DNA of 64,000 nucleotides. Origin: Verrucomicrobiota bacterium (GTDB lineage Bacteria; Verrucomicrobiota; Verrucomicrobiia; Verrucomicrobiales; Akkermansiaceae). Under the pieces are notes generated by a model, which worked only from the letters and a program-made list of their open reading frames with translations, ran no database searches and had not been told where the DNA came from. Both the position numbers and the translations under genes were made by a program. Location: the NCBI GenBank assembly GCA_030835305.1, contig JAURPJ010000074.1, forward strand, positions 1 through 64,000. Direction: 5' to 3'. Below are positions 54,001-62,370 of the stretch, one piece after another. Position 1 is the stretch's first letter. Each line of letters opens with the position of its first letter.

Positions 54001-56312
54001 ATCAGCTGATCACGGTAGCTTCCATCGTTGGCAGTCAGATCGCGAGTGCTGACAAACGCGCTGGCATTTTCAAGCGGTCCATTGTTGAGCACGTCAGGCA
54101 TCGCTTCCGGAGCGTCGTTGAGTCCGGCCACCGTCAAAGTGACGGTCGCGGTTGCAGTTTTACCGATTGTGTCAGTGACAGTATAGTCAAAGCTATCGGA
54201 GCTGCTGTCTCCACTGGATGTCTGCTGAAACAAGACGATACCTGTCGGATCGTAGCTGAACGTGCCGTCAGAATTGACAGTCACCGGAGCGCCCAACGCA
54301 CTAGTGGAATCAAAAGAAGTAACGGTAAGGTCGGAGCCAGTGTCATTTGAGAGGAGATTCGCACCTACTGTCAGTTGTGCTTGGGTAGTGATTGTGTCTT
54401 CGTCCGTCGCTACTGCATCTCCTGTCAACGCGATTGCCAAGGCAACACGGACCACGAAAGTTCCGCTTTCAGCGTTCAGACCGAGGTCTCTAACGGTGAA
54501 GTCAAAGCCCCCCGAATCTGTCTCCGAAGCGCCTACTTCAAAAGTAAGCAAACCGTTATCGATGTCATCCTGGGAGAAGGTGTCTCCGTTATTTAGCGTC
54601 ACTCCGGAACGCTGAAGGACTCCACCACTAGGCTGGCTGTCGATTGTGTAGGTCAATTCTGCCGGGGTGTTATCACTGTCGGTAGTTCCGAGGTCAGTGT
54701 TCGCAATCGTATAGGTCGCCTCATTGGTGCTCAGCCCAACAGTATTATTAACAGCAATGACGGGCACTGGAGGCGGCATAGAAATCGAGGCAATATTGAG
54801 CGCCTGCACGGAAGGCACAGCATCGATCGCCCCTGCCACACCAAACTGCTCCGTAGTCACTTCGACTCCATCTCCGATCGAGAGACCGGAAAGAATCGCT
54901 CCAGACCAGTTGCCGACAGCTTGGGCACCATCTGCCGCTGTGAAAGCCTGATTCCGAGCATATGAACTACTCGCACCATAGGATACCGCCCCCCCGGAGG
55001 TTGTGCTGAAACCTTGCCGAACGACACCCCGGGTAGTGGGCGCACTCGCTGCAAAGAAGGAGGAAAGGAAAAGCACATCGTCAGTCTTGTTCACGACGAC
55101 CTGACTGGCGCTAGTGCCTGAAGTGTAGCTAAAGGAAGCATTGCTAACGTCAGAAGAAGACGAAAAGTCGCGAGCGGTTGCTGCACTACTGTTCACACCT
55201 TGAGAGGCGCCGTTCAGAGTGATGAATTCCCCGTAAGTAGGGAGTTTGGCGATGGCTAGACCAGTACGGGTATGGTCTACCGATACCGCCGAACCAGAGT
55301 TATTGTTATCACGAGTAACCTCGACGGTAAGCACGGAATCAGGAGACGTCACCTCAACGATAACACCCACAGAAACAGCTCCTTGAGAGCTCAGCCCGCC
55401 AAGCCCATCATTTGCGTTTGAATTTCGCAGGTAGACCTGTGTCACACCGCCATCAATTGCAGCACCATTGAGCTTTAAGGTCTGTGTAATGGCATTGCGT
55501 TGCGAGGTAGGAGCGATCGAGAAACCCGTATTGGCAAAAACAAGGTAGTGCCCAGTGCCTTTGAGTGTAATCTGCTCCGGGTTCGCCGAGATACTATGAT
55601 CGAAGCTCGAAGCTGAGATTTCATCCTGCACTTCGTAGGAAATCGCCGTCGGTCCCTCGTTACCCCCAGGCATGACTGTGGTGGACGAAGATCTGCTCAA
55701 ACGGAGAAAATCGAGTCCCTCATCATCGAGCTTGAGCAATTGCAAGTCACCATCGACCTGCGTCATGGGCCGATTCTCATCTACTTGATAAATATCAGTC
55801 CGGAGTGACTCAACCTCAAGATAGTCGCCCTGAGAAACATTGATGATCGTCCCTCCGCGAACAACGGTCTCTGTGGTACTAAGGTCCCGAGTATAGCCTG
55901 AGGCAACACCGTAAGGGACCGCTGCACCATTGATTTTCAGGTAATTGACAGGTGTTGATCGTTCATTCACCGTGTCCCAACGACCGCCATGGATAACAAG
56001 GTGGTGACCAGCAGTAAGGAAGACCTTGGTTTCATCATCCCCGCCTTCGGCACCGAGGGCGAAGCTGTCGGAATTATCGGTGAGGATTGAACTAGTATCG
56101 TCAAAATCCCAAGTGAGAGTTGCACTGGGAAGAGCTCTTACGTCGTCAATTACCCCTAACTTACCGGCAGGTAGCGAGTAGACAGCCCGGTCACCCGGTG
56201 TCCCGCTAGCGGCAAGTTGGGCACTAGATAGAGACGAGGAGACTAAAGAGAGCAATCCGACCAAACAACTGGCTTTGGCTTGGAATAATGAATGTTTCAT
56301 TGTGTGTTTCAT
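51024..56312 (-). CDS. giant secreted protein with cadherin-like, discoidin and LamG domains
   Basis: 1762 aa from ATG 56312 (MKHTMKHSLF); a second ATG 12 bp later also fits the signal peptide (ASCLVGLLSLVSSSLSS). The first ~500 residues hold repeated jelly-roll units (AGHHLVIHGGRWDTVNERST). Cadherin/VCBS-like repeats (about 550-760) include VTVNSDGTFSYDP and DSFDYTVTDTIGKTATATVT. A discoidin-like region about 800-930 has PENAFDGNLGTFTHTQSNNN. Two LamG domains about 1000-1180 and 1330-1540 (ATWEFWVKPANTTSVMTLFE; ATLELWFKPDAGQTGKSTLF). The end is a beta module (EDWRLANYGSIDNTGDGADA; KARFARLQVVAE). Likely a cell-surface or matrix adhesin. No PEP-CTERM anchor. Confidence 0.82.
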   Translation of the reverse strand: MKHTMKHSLFQAKASCLVGLLSLVSSSLSSAQLAASGTPGDRAVYSLPAGKLGVIDDVRALPSATLTWDFDDTSSILTDNSDSFALGAEGGDDETKVFLTAGHHLVIHGGRWDTVNERSTPVNYLKINGAAVPYGVASGYTRDLSTTETVVRGGTIINVSQGDYLEVESLRTDIYQVDENRPMTQVDGDLQLLKLDDEGLDFLRLSRSSSTTVMPGGNEGPTAISYEVQDEISASSFDHSISANPEQITLKGTGHYLVFANTGFSIAPTSQRNAITQTLKLNGAAIDGGVTQVYLRNSNANDGLGGLSSQGAVSVGVIVEVTSPDSVLTVEVTRDNNNSGSAVSVDHTRTGLAIAKLPTYGEFITLNGASQGVNSSAATARDFSSSSDVSNASFSYTSGTSASQVVVNKTDDVLFLSSFFAASAPTTRGVVRQGFSTTSGGAVSYGASSSYARNQAFTAADGAQAVGNWSGAILSGLSIGDGVEVTTEQFGVAGAIDAVPSVQALNIASISMPPPVPVIAVNNTVGLSTNEATYTIANTDLGTTDSDNTPAELTYTIDSQPSGGVLQRSGVTLNNGDTFSQDDIDNGLLTFEVGASETDSGGFDFTVRDLGLNAESGTFVVRVALAIALTGDAVATDEDTITTQAQLTVGANLLSNDTGSDLTVTSFDSTSALGAPVTVNSDGTFSYDPTGIVLFQQTSSGDSSSDSFDYTVTDTIGKTATATVTLTVAGLNDAPEAMPDVLNNGPLENASAFVSTRDLTANDGSYRDQLIDLTFPPGSDLRLLPGKVVSQSPSVGTPPGNGFPENAFDGNLGTFTHTQSNNNTVDHSWEVDFGQDVSLESLTMTNRQDCCGERLRDITVRVFDALDAEIFDSSVLNPGNAEGFTGNSGGTLFVDFGGPLTGRRIVITRDTDEADLNAGNGSILTLSEVTVIGSAPGSYPVDDLLLNYDAANSAGSGRWENQGTSGGTNADWLLDGVTLDSSPVTARAQISAAYEWDSIEDIASMPNGGSIQNNLSGAEDTQDATWEFWVKPANTTSVMTLFESGGGTGFGMIINNGVLEAATELDGGPKTGSYVSYDLVADPLNLVGGDPTTEFNQYVVAIDIRGGGIALYVNGVKVDETTSGTGNDWDGGDAAGLGIYRGTNHGGFTNGAAATAYNAPFLGQMAIVRLYSGLLTPRLVHQNFKAVDGDTDIEGDTITTAGVIDADGNLVEIGTEATLSSGALVTMTNNTGSFDYNPNGAFSLAPGQTVFDTFTYQITDGNGGTAISEVKVTITGIANPIDDDVLAKNGKVVTYTPNELLRNDEFVATPGAYIDLPSYGLSGGTWTNVGSGVGFNGTIVGSIVNAPDLTSGFQMIGAGSTGTNLGTLDPISTGDATLELWFKPDAGQTGKSTLFETGGNGNGFSIVFDADTNEVTANVDGGDDTTASIVVTAGGILTSEFNQLIVVIQPNAGDEVAGSPLVFEDLLTVYVNNDPLAGFDATVDGSGVNAAGIANDWAGTDLGGLNATQGTTALNENFPATAGQIAAFRVYDRVLTPTEMAANFDSASNAITGVSSQTTGEGAAVTLNADGTVSVDYTGTSLATGASLSDSFTYTTSGGTGSVNVTIQGNTIQEDWRLANYGSIDNTGDGADAAVAANGLSNLVNFAADLDPNETQGTLDVNGIAGTITTLGPPQVWTDPADGKIYFRYTRRTDFAAIPLTLTEQFSPNVEDYEDNTVAPIVVATGTGASGAAIEAVVVEFPLILPASGRKARFARLQVVAE

Positions 56313-56427
56313 GGGAAATCGAGTTAAAGAGCCTTTGATGAGTTTCCACCACCGGCACATTGATTAGAAGTAATTGACTTGTTGTTAGTGTTGTTGGAAA
56401 TAGCAGAAATTGCCACCACGGTCTCTC

Positions 56428-56673
56428 TCAGGGGATCGGGGTATTTTCAGAATTGTGTGGGTGCAGAGCGCTTTCCTCCAAACGCGTAGTGAATAATCTA
56501 ACAAGAAGATTCGACAGTCGCCAAGCATAGAATTCATCAAAGGCTATTTTTTTTACCCATTCCTCCACGAGATCGACTTGACCTTCATTTCCGGCTTCTG
56601 GTGAGCAGCCCCTTGACGGATCGATATCGAAAGATGAGAGTTCGTCGATTTTACCGCGTATGAAAATCCCCAT
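56428..56673 (-). CDS. possible small protein of unknown family
   Basis: The 347-bp gap before the PQQ gene holds an 81-codon minus-strand frame from ATG 56673 to 56428. Its composition is protein-like (VDLVEEWVKKIAFDEFYAWR; LSNLLVRLFTTRLEESALHP). The start overlaps the divergent PQQ gene's start by 14 bp, which weakens it. No recognisable domain, signal peptide or Shine-Dalgarno. A chance frame is quite possible. Confidence 0.25.
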   Translation of the reverse strand: MGIFIRGKIDELSSFDIDPSRGCSPEAGNEGQVDLVEEWVKKIAFDEFYAWRLSNLLVRLFTTRLEESALHPHNSENTPIP

Positions 56674-58951
56674 GACATTCCGCACTCTCGCCCTCGGCCT
56701 CCTTGCCACCACCTCCATCGCCTCGGCCGACGTCAGCGGCTGGCTCAACTGGCGTGGCCCCAATCAAAACGGAACCTCCGACGAAACAGACCTCACCGAT
56801 TCCTGGAAGCCCGGTTCCGATTCCCAGCTTTGGAAATACGATCTAAATGGCGCGGGAGCTCCGGTCATCGCTGATGGGAAGCTCTTTATCTTCGGATACG
56901 GCCAATTCGGGGACGACCCGGCAGAGGATGTGCAGGAAACCCTCCTCTGCCTTGATGCCAACACCGGTAAGAAAATCTGGGAAAAGCGCTTCTCCGATTA
57001 CATTTCCGACGTGGTCTACAACCGATACGGCGTCGGTTCACCGGTCATCGATCCTGAAACCGGCAACGTTTACCTTCAAACTTCAAACGGTCGCTGCGTG
57101 GCCTTCACTTCGGATGGTGATCCGATTTGGGAAATCTCTCTGATTGAGAAACTGGCTCGACTCACCTTCCCCAACGGGCGGACAGGCTCACCGGCGGTTT
57201 TTGAAAACCTTGTCATCTTCCATTGCGTGACCGCCAACTGGGGTACCACCGGTCCCGCCCAAGACCGTTTTTACGCCTTCGACAAACTGTCCGGCGACCT
57301 CGTCTGGTATTCCAGCCCAGGCGTCCGACCGGTGGATAGTTCCTATTCAATGCCAGTGTTCGGCACACTCGGCGACCAAGCCGTATTCTATGCCGGTACG
57401 GGTTGCGGAAACGTCGTCTGCGTCAACGCCCGCACCGGCGAGCCAGTCTGGCGCTTTCAGCTTTCCCAAGGCGGCGTCAACTCCCAGATCCTCCTGTATG
57501 GACAAGACAAACTGATCGCGCTTCACGGAAAAGAGAACATCGACGCAACCTCAAAGGGTCGCCTTGTTTGCCTGAAAATCCCGACCGAATACCCAAGTGA
57601 GCAACTCGTCCTCGATCCCAAGGTCGAAATCTGGCGCAATGATGACCATATCGGTTTCACCAGCTCCCCCATACTCGTCAAAGATCGTGTTTATACCACT
57701 AACTTCACTGGAGAACTGATCGCGGTCGATGCCGACTCCGGCAAGACCCTCTGGCAGGACAAGCAAGCTCCTGACCAAATCCACGCCTCCCCGGTTTACG
57801 GAGACGGGAAAATCTACGCTCCGTGGTTCGAAGGCTCCTTCGTCATCACAAAGCCCTCCGATGAGAAAGCAAACGTCACCTCCCATGCTGACATTAAAGC
57901 AGGCGATGGATCCGGCGTGAAGTGTCTCGCTCAACCCACCATTTGGGCCGGCAAAGTTTACCTCTCAACCCGTGATGGTCTCTTCTGCTTCGGTAACCAG
58001 GACGGCAAGTTTACAGCCAAAGAACCTTGGCCTCCGAAAAAAGCCAACGGCCCAATTAGTCAACTTCAAATCGTTCCCGCCGAATTCGCCATCGCCCCCG
58101 GGCAGAGCCAGAAGTTTCAAGTCTGGGGCCTCAACAAATCCGGCCGCCGCCTTTCACTAATCACTGATGATCTTTCCTGGGAAAAATTCATCCCGCCAAC
58201 TGCCAAGGTAAAAGCGGAGGTGGATGCCACTCTCGATACCAGCACCGGCACTGTTTCCGCGGGAGCGAATGCCAAGATCTCCGCCGGAGCCCTCAAGGTC
58301 ACTTACAAGGGCATGTCCGCCACGACCCGCGGCCGCATCCATGCCGGTTCAGGATACAGCGAAGACTTCGAAGCAGTCCCGCTCAAGATGGAGTCCCCTT
58401 CCGGAGAGAAGGTCAACTTCCCTCCTCTTGCCTGGCTGGGCGCCCGCATCAAGTGGTATGTCCTTGAAAAGGATGGCTCCAAGGTCATCGCCAACCGCCT
58501 CGACAATGTCCTTTTCCAGCGGACCATGAACTTCTTCGGCGATCCCGAGATGAGCGACTACGTTCTCTCAGCCGACGTCATGACCGATGGTAACCGCCGT
58601 ATCAAATCGACCGTCGGACTCGTCAACCAACGCTACCTCATCACGCTCGTCGGAAACCAAAACATCCTCGAAGTTTCCTCCAACCACGAGCGCGTGAAAT
58701 CATCAGTCAGCTTCCCCATCAAAGCCAACACGTGGTATTCCCTGAAGACTCACGTTAAGGCCAACGCGGATGGATCGGGAGAAGTCCGTGCCAAGGCCTG
58801 GCCAAAAGGTGAAGACGAGCCTACTGATTGGACCATCAAGGTCCCCGTCAAGCGCGTCCACCCGAAAGGCTCAGCCGGTGTCTTCGCTTTCTCACCCCAG
58901 GCCCAAAAGCGGGTCTTCCTCGACAACATCAAACTCAACGCAGCCAAGTAA
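56660..58951 (+). CDS. secreted PQQ-binding-like beta-propeller protein
   Basis: 763 aa. A signal peptide (FRTLALGLLATTSIASA) and the motif WLNWRGPNQNGTSDETDL open the mature protein, as in many planctomycete and verrucomicrobial propellers. Blades follow with PVIADGKLFIFGYG, TLLCLDANTGKKIWEKRFSD, YTTNFTGELIAVDADSGKTL and others through about residue 450, each with the W-motif-like Asp/Gly turn. The last ~250 residues are a separate beta sandwich (DFEAVPLKMESPSGEKVNFP). No residues for PQQ chemistry can be claimed, so it may be a scaffold. The next gene, 37 bp downstream, is a second propeller, so they are one operon. Confidence 0.85.
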   Translation: MKIPMTFRTLALGLLATTSIASADVSGWLNWRGPNQNGTSDETDLTDSWKPGSDSQLWKYDLNGAGAPVIADGKLFIFGYGQFGDDPAEDVQETLLCLDANTGKKIWEKRFSDYISDVVYNRYGVGSPVIDPETGNVYLQTSNGRCVAFTSDGDPIWEISLIEKLARLTFPNGRTGSPAVFENLVIFHCVTANWGTTGPAQDRFYAFDKLSGDLVWYSSPGVRPVDSSYSMPVFGTLGDQAVFYAGTGCGNVVCVNARTGEPVWRFQLSQGGVNSQILLYGQDKLIALHGKENIDATSKGRLVCLKIPTEYPSEQLVLDPKVEIWRNDDHIGFTSSPILVKDRVYTTNFTGELIAVDADSGKTLWQDKQAPDQIHASPVYGDGKIYAPWFEGSFVITKPSDEKANVTSHADIKAGDGSGVKCLAQPTIWAGKVYLSTRDGLFCFGNQDGKFTAKEPWPPKKANGPISQLQIVPAEFAIAPGQSQKFQVWGLNKSGRRLSLITDDLSWEKFIPPTAKVKAEVDATLDTSTGTVSAGANAKISAGALKVTYKGMSATTRGRIHAGSGYSEDFEAVPLKMESPSGEKVNFPPLAWLGARIKWYVLEKDGSKVIANRLDNVLFQRTMNFFGDPEMSDYVLSADVMTDGNRRIKSTVGLVNQRYLITLVGNQNILEVSSNHERVKSSVSFPIKANTWYSLKTHVKANADGSGEVRAKAWPKGEDEPTDWTIKVPVKRVHPKGSAGVFAFSPQAQKRVFLDNIKLNAAK

Positions 58952-58988
58952 TCAATCGGCACCCAATTTTTCAAACTAACCTGGAACC

Positions 58989-60488
58989 ATGAAAACCACC
59001 ACCGCCCTCCTCCTATCAGGACTCACCCTCACTGCCGCCGCCAAGGACTGGCCGATGTGGGGCAGCGACCCGACCCGCAACATGATCGGCGAATCAAAGA
59101 ATCTCCCCACCGACATCAACCCCGGTGAGTTGGATGATGAAACCGAAGCCGCCATCCTCGACAGCGCAAAAAATATCAAATGGGCCGCCAAGCTCGGCTC
59201 ACAAGCCTACGGCAACACCGTGGTCGCCGGAGGAAAAGTCTACGTCGGAACCAACAATGAGTCTCCCCGCAACAAAGCCCAGACAGGCGACCGTGGCGTC
59301 CTCATGGCCTTTGACGAAAAAGACGGATCCTTCGATTGGCAGCTTATCATTCCCAAACTCGGCGCCGGCAAGGTGAGCGACTGGGAATACGTCGGACTTT
59401 GTTCTTCCCCCGCGGTCGAAGGCAATCGCATGTGGCTCGTCACCAACCGTGGTGAAGTCGTCTGCCTCGACACCGAAGGTATGGCGAATGGCAATGATGG
59501 GCCTTTTAAAGACGAAGCCAAATACATGGCAGTGAAAGACGAGGTTGTCGAAGTGACGAAAGAACACGCCGACATCATCTGGATTTACGACATGCGCGAA
59601 GAACTTGGCATCTTCCCTCACAACGTTTCCTCGTGCTCGCCCGTCGTCGTTGGCGACGTGCTTTACACCGCGACTTCTAACGGTGTCGATTGGTCCCACA
59701 CCAACATCCCGGCCCCCAATTCACCCGCTCTCGTCGGCCTCGACAAGAATACCGGAAAACTCCTCGGTGAAGAAGCCGCCGGCGTTTCAACCCGCGTTCT
59801 CCACGCCAGTTGGTCCTCCCCTGCCTACGGGAAGATTGGAGGCAAGGACGCCATAGTATGGGGCGGCGGTGACGGATTCACCTACGCCTTCGACCCAAAG
59901 CCGGTCAAGGACGAGGAAGGATTTGACGTCTTCAAAGAGATCTGGCGTCACGACTGCAATCCCGCCGAGTATCGCGAGAAGGAAGGCAAACCCATCAAGT
60001 ATGCCACCTACGCAGGCCCCAGCGAAGTGATCGGAACCACCGTAATTTCCGATGGCCTCGTTTACGCCATCATCGGTCAGGATCCCGAGCACGGCGACGG
60101 GGTGGGACAAATCACCTGCATCGGTCCCGACGGCAAAGCCAAGTGGACCTCGAAAGATACCGGCCGCTCCATCTCAACCGTCAGCGTGGCAGATGGATTG
60201 GTTTACGCAGCCGAGTATGACGGCGACATTCACTGCTTCGACGCCAAGACGGGGAAGCAATATTGGACTCACGAAACCCAGTCCCGAATCTGGGGATCCA
60301 CCCTCGTGGCCGATGGCAAGGTCTGGCTTGGAACCGAGGACGGTGAACTGCACATTCTCAAAGCGGGTAAGGAACTCAAGTCCCTCGCCACCATCGAATT
60401 CCCCGCTCCTATTTACAGCAGTGCAGTGGTGGCCAATGGCGTTGTTTATGTCGCCACCCAGACCCACCTCTACGCGATCGGAAAGTAA
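58989..60488 (+). CDS. secreted PQQ-binding-like beta-propeller protein
   Basis: 499 aa with a signal peptide (TTTALLLSGLTLTAAA). Directly after is DWPMWGSDPTRNMIGESKNL, a usual propeller start. Blades: YGNTVVAGGKVYVGTNNESP, MAFDEKDGSFDWQLIIPKLG, NRMWLVTNRGEVVCLDTEGM, VLYTATSNGVDWSHTNIPAP, LVYAAEYDGDIHCFDAKTGK. The final strands VVYVATQTHLYAIGK close the propeller. It is single-domain, unlike the longer partner. The two are co-directional and followed by a strong terminator. Confidence 0.88.
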   Translation: MKTTTALLLSGLTLTAAAKDWPMWGSDPTRNMIGESKNLPTDINPGELDDETEAAILDSAKNIKWAAKLGSQAYGNTVVAGGKVYVGTNNESPRNKAQTGDRGVLMAFDEKDGSFDWQLIIPKLGAGKVSDWEYVGLCSSPAVEGNRMWLVTNRGEVVCLDTEGMANGNDGPFKDEAKYMAVKDEVVEVTKEHADIIWIYDMREELGIFPHNVSSCSPVVVGDVLYTATSNGVDWSHTNIPAPNSPALVGLDKNTGKLLGEEAAGVSTRVLHASWSSPAYGKIGGKDAIVWGGGDGFTYAFDPKPVKDEEGFDVFKEIWRHDCNPAEYREKEGKPIKYATYAGPSEVIGTTVISDGLVYAIIGQDPEHGDGVGQITCIGPDGKAKWTSKDTGRSISTVSVADGLVYAAEYDGDIHCFDAKTGKQYWTHETQSRIWGSTLVADGKVWLGTEDGELHILKAGKELKSLATIEFPAPIYSSAVVANGVVYVATQTHLYAIGK

Positions 60489-60511
60489 ATCATTCTGATT
60501 CCCGACTTTCC

Positions 60512-60547
60512 AAAACGGGCTTCGCGCAATCGCGGAGCCCGTTTTTT
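60512..60547 (+). terminator. strong terminator after the PQQ-like gene pair
   Basis: AAAACGGGCTTCGCG-CAAT-CGCGGAGCCCGTTTTTT, 24 bp past the stop of the second propeller gene. It also faces the convergent esterase gene. Confidence 0.9.
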
Positions 60548-60580
60548 CCATCCAGGGTGGACTGGATGCGAACAGGAGGG

Positions 60581-61780
60581 CTACTTTTTCCTCAAGTCTT
60601 CCACGGCCTCCGCAAAAGCCTTTCCGATTTGAGCCATGATCTTGGCAGAGCCCTTGTAGTGATAATCAGCATTGGTGATTCCCTTCAGCAACTCACGGTC
60701 ACGCGCCGTAAAAAGCTTGGACTCCATTTTCTCAAGCCGGGCCGAGATCTCTTTTTTCGAAAGACCCTCTTTTTTGAGTTCCCTCTCCTTCGTGCGGAGC
60801 TCTCCCCTCTTCTTATCCACAGCATCAAGTTCTGGATCCCAATATTTCTCAGTCAGCACGGCGGTGACGTTCCCCTTAAACTCGGGCAGAGAAGCCGGAG
60901 CAGCCATGGCGTCGCGGAAACTTTGGTGGATCGTATTGTAACGAGGTGACTCGTAATCGGCAGTTGGGCCACCCGCTCCCATCACGCCAATCACAAAGGG
61001 CAACCCTGGAGACTTCAGCTCCTTGCGAACATCATGGATAAAATGAGCCAACACTTCACTGTATTGGTCGTAACCGCCTTCCTTGCCACGATCGGGGTAA
61101 GTGCCGCCATCGACCATGTCGTTCCACCCCTGGAACCAAACAAACCCTCCTAACTCAAATCCCTCCGAGGCATCGTATCCCGGATGGATCTTACCGGGAT
61201 CAGACAGGACCGACTTCACATGCTCCATCATCATGCGATAATAGCGCCCCGTTGCCTCCTCTTTCTCGGCCTTGATTGTGGCAAAATCCTTTCCTTGCTT
61301 CTTATAGTTCTCCAGCTGCTTCTCATTGAATGAGTAAGGCCCTGCACTTGGCGGACGAAAATCCGTGTTGATCGATTTACCACCCCAAGCCGTCTTGATA
61401 ATCAGAATGGGCTCGTTCACCAACTTACGAGTGTAAATCCCGAAGGTGAATTCTGGACCAATTTTTTCGCCGGGCTCGGTTGACACTCTCCGCGATCCAA
61501 AGCCCGCGGTTAGTTTCCCCACTCCCGGTTGGTCCTCCTCTTTGCCGGTCCGGTAAGTGATCCACACATCATCCAGGACAGCGGACTCTCCATCCTCCCC
61601 CCGCATCTCCTCTAAAATCGGAGACGTCTTAGGGTCCATCCCGATGTGATCGAACGAGGAGAGCTTGGCGTGCCCTTCCATATTCGACTGCCCAGCAAGA
61701 ATGTAGACTTTTAACGGGGCTGCTCCCGAAAAAGGAGCCAAAACCACTGCAAAACAAAAACCTAAAATTGAGCGTTTCAT
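60581..61780 (-). CDS. secreted sialate O-acetylesterase-like SGNH enzyme
   Basis: 399 aa from ATG 61780, where the signal peptide (KRSILGFCFAVVLAPFSGA) begins; upstream codons are dispensable. The SASA/DUF303 domain shows the nucleophile in KVYILAGQSNMEGHAKL, the Gly block in LIIKTAWGGKSINTDFRPPS, and FVWFQGWNDMVDGGTYPDRG. The catalytic His region is in ITNADYHYKGSAKIMAQIGK. It should remove acetyl groups from glycans in the periplasm or outside. Divergent from the FKBP gene. Confidence 0.88.
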   Translation of the reverse strand: MKRSILGFCFAVVLAPFSGAAPLKVYILAGQSNMEGHAKLSSFDHIGMDPKTSPILEEMRGEDGESAVLDDVWITYRTGKEEDQPGVGKLTAGFGSRRVSTEPGEKIGPEFTFGIYTRKLVNEPILIIKTAWGGKSINTDFRPPSAGPYSFNEKQLENYKKQGKDFATIKAEKEEATGRYYRMMMEHVKSVLSDPGKIHPGYDASEGFELGGFVWFQGWNDMVDGGTYPDRGKEGGYDQYSEVLAHFIHDVRKELKSPGLPFVIGVMGAGGPTADYESPRYNTIHQSFRDAMAAPASLPEFKGNVTAVLTEKYWDPELDAVDKKRGELRTKERELKKEGLSKKEISARLEKMESKLFTARDRELLKGITNADYHYKGSAKIMAQIGKAFAEAVEDLRKK

Positions 61781-61872
61781 ACCACCAGAATGCACAGCGC
61801 ACGCGTGAAACCAATCATTAATCCCGCCTTGATTCCACTCGATGGGATGCGAGCATTCCTCACCACCACACC

Positions 61873-62307
61873 ATGAAAGTCGCAATTCCACTTTTATTGT
61901 TCATCTCCCTCGTTCTTGCCTCTTGCAATCAAAACATGAAGGAAGCCGCCCCTGCCAAGCCTCTTCCACCGGGAGTCCAAAAAACCTATAGCGGCTTGAA
62001 GCACAAGCTCCTCCGTTCCGGTCAGGGCGGCCCCACCCCGAACTCGCTCAGCACGGTCATACTGCACTACGTTGGCAAGACGAAAGACAGCAAGGTCTTC
62101 GACAGTTCCTACGAGCGCGGTGAGCCTGCCGAATTTAGGCTCGATCAAGTCATCGAAGGTTGGACCGAAGGCATCCAACTTATGACCAAAGGAGAAAAAC
62201 GCCGTTTTTGGATCCCTGCAAATCTCGCCTACGGTGAGAACCCTGGCTTCGGAAAACCCGGCGGCGAGCTCACCTTTGACGTCGAGCTTCTCGAATTCCA
62301 CCAGTAG
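61873..62307 (+). CDS. FKBP-type peptidyl-prolyl isomerase, lipoprotein
   Basis: 144 aa. Signal with lipobox LVLASC (Cys18), so it is anchored to an envelope membrane. The FKBP domain fills the rest: STVILHYVGKTKDSKVFDSS, FRLDQVIEGWTEGIQLMTKG, WIPANLAYGENPGFGKPGGE and LTFDVELLEF. The active-site Tyr, Phe, Asp and Trp positions are all conserved. It catalyses proline isomerisation of envelope proteins. Divergent from the esterase gene with 92 bp between. Confidence 0.94.
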   Translation: MKVAIPLLLFISLVLASCNQNMKEAAPAKPLPPGVQKTYSGLKHKLLRSGQGGPTPNSLSTVILHYVGKTKDSKVFDSSYERGEPAEFRLDQVIEGWTEGIQLMTKGEKRRFWIPANLAYGENPGFGKPGGELTFDVELLEFHQ

Positions 62308-62370
62308 GAGCAAGGGAATGGCCCGTTTCCGGAACGGGATTGCCAGTCTCCTCTTCTCCTGCAATACAAA

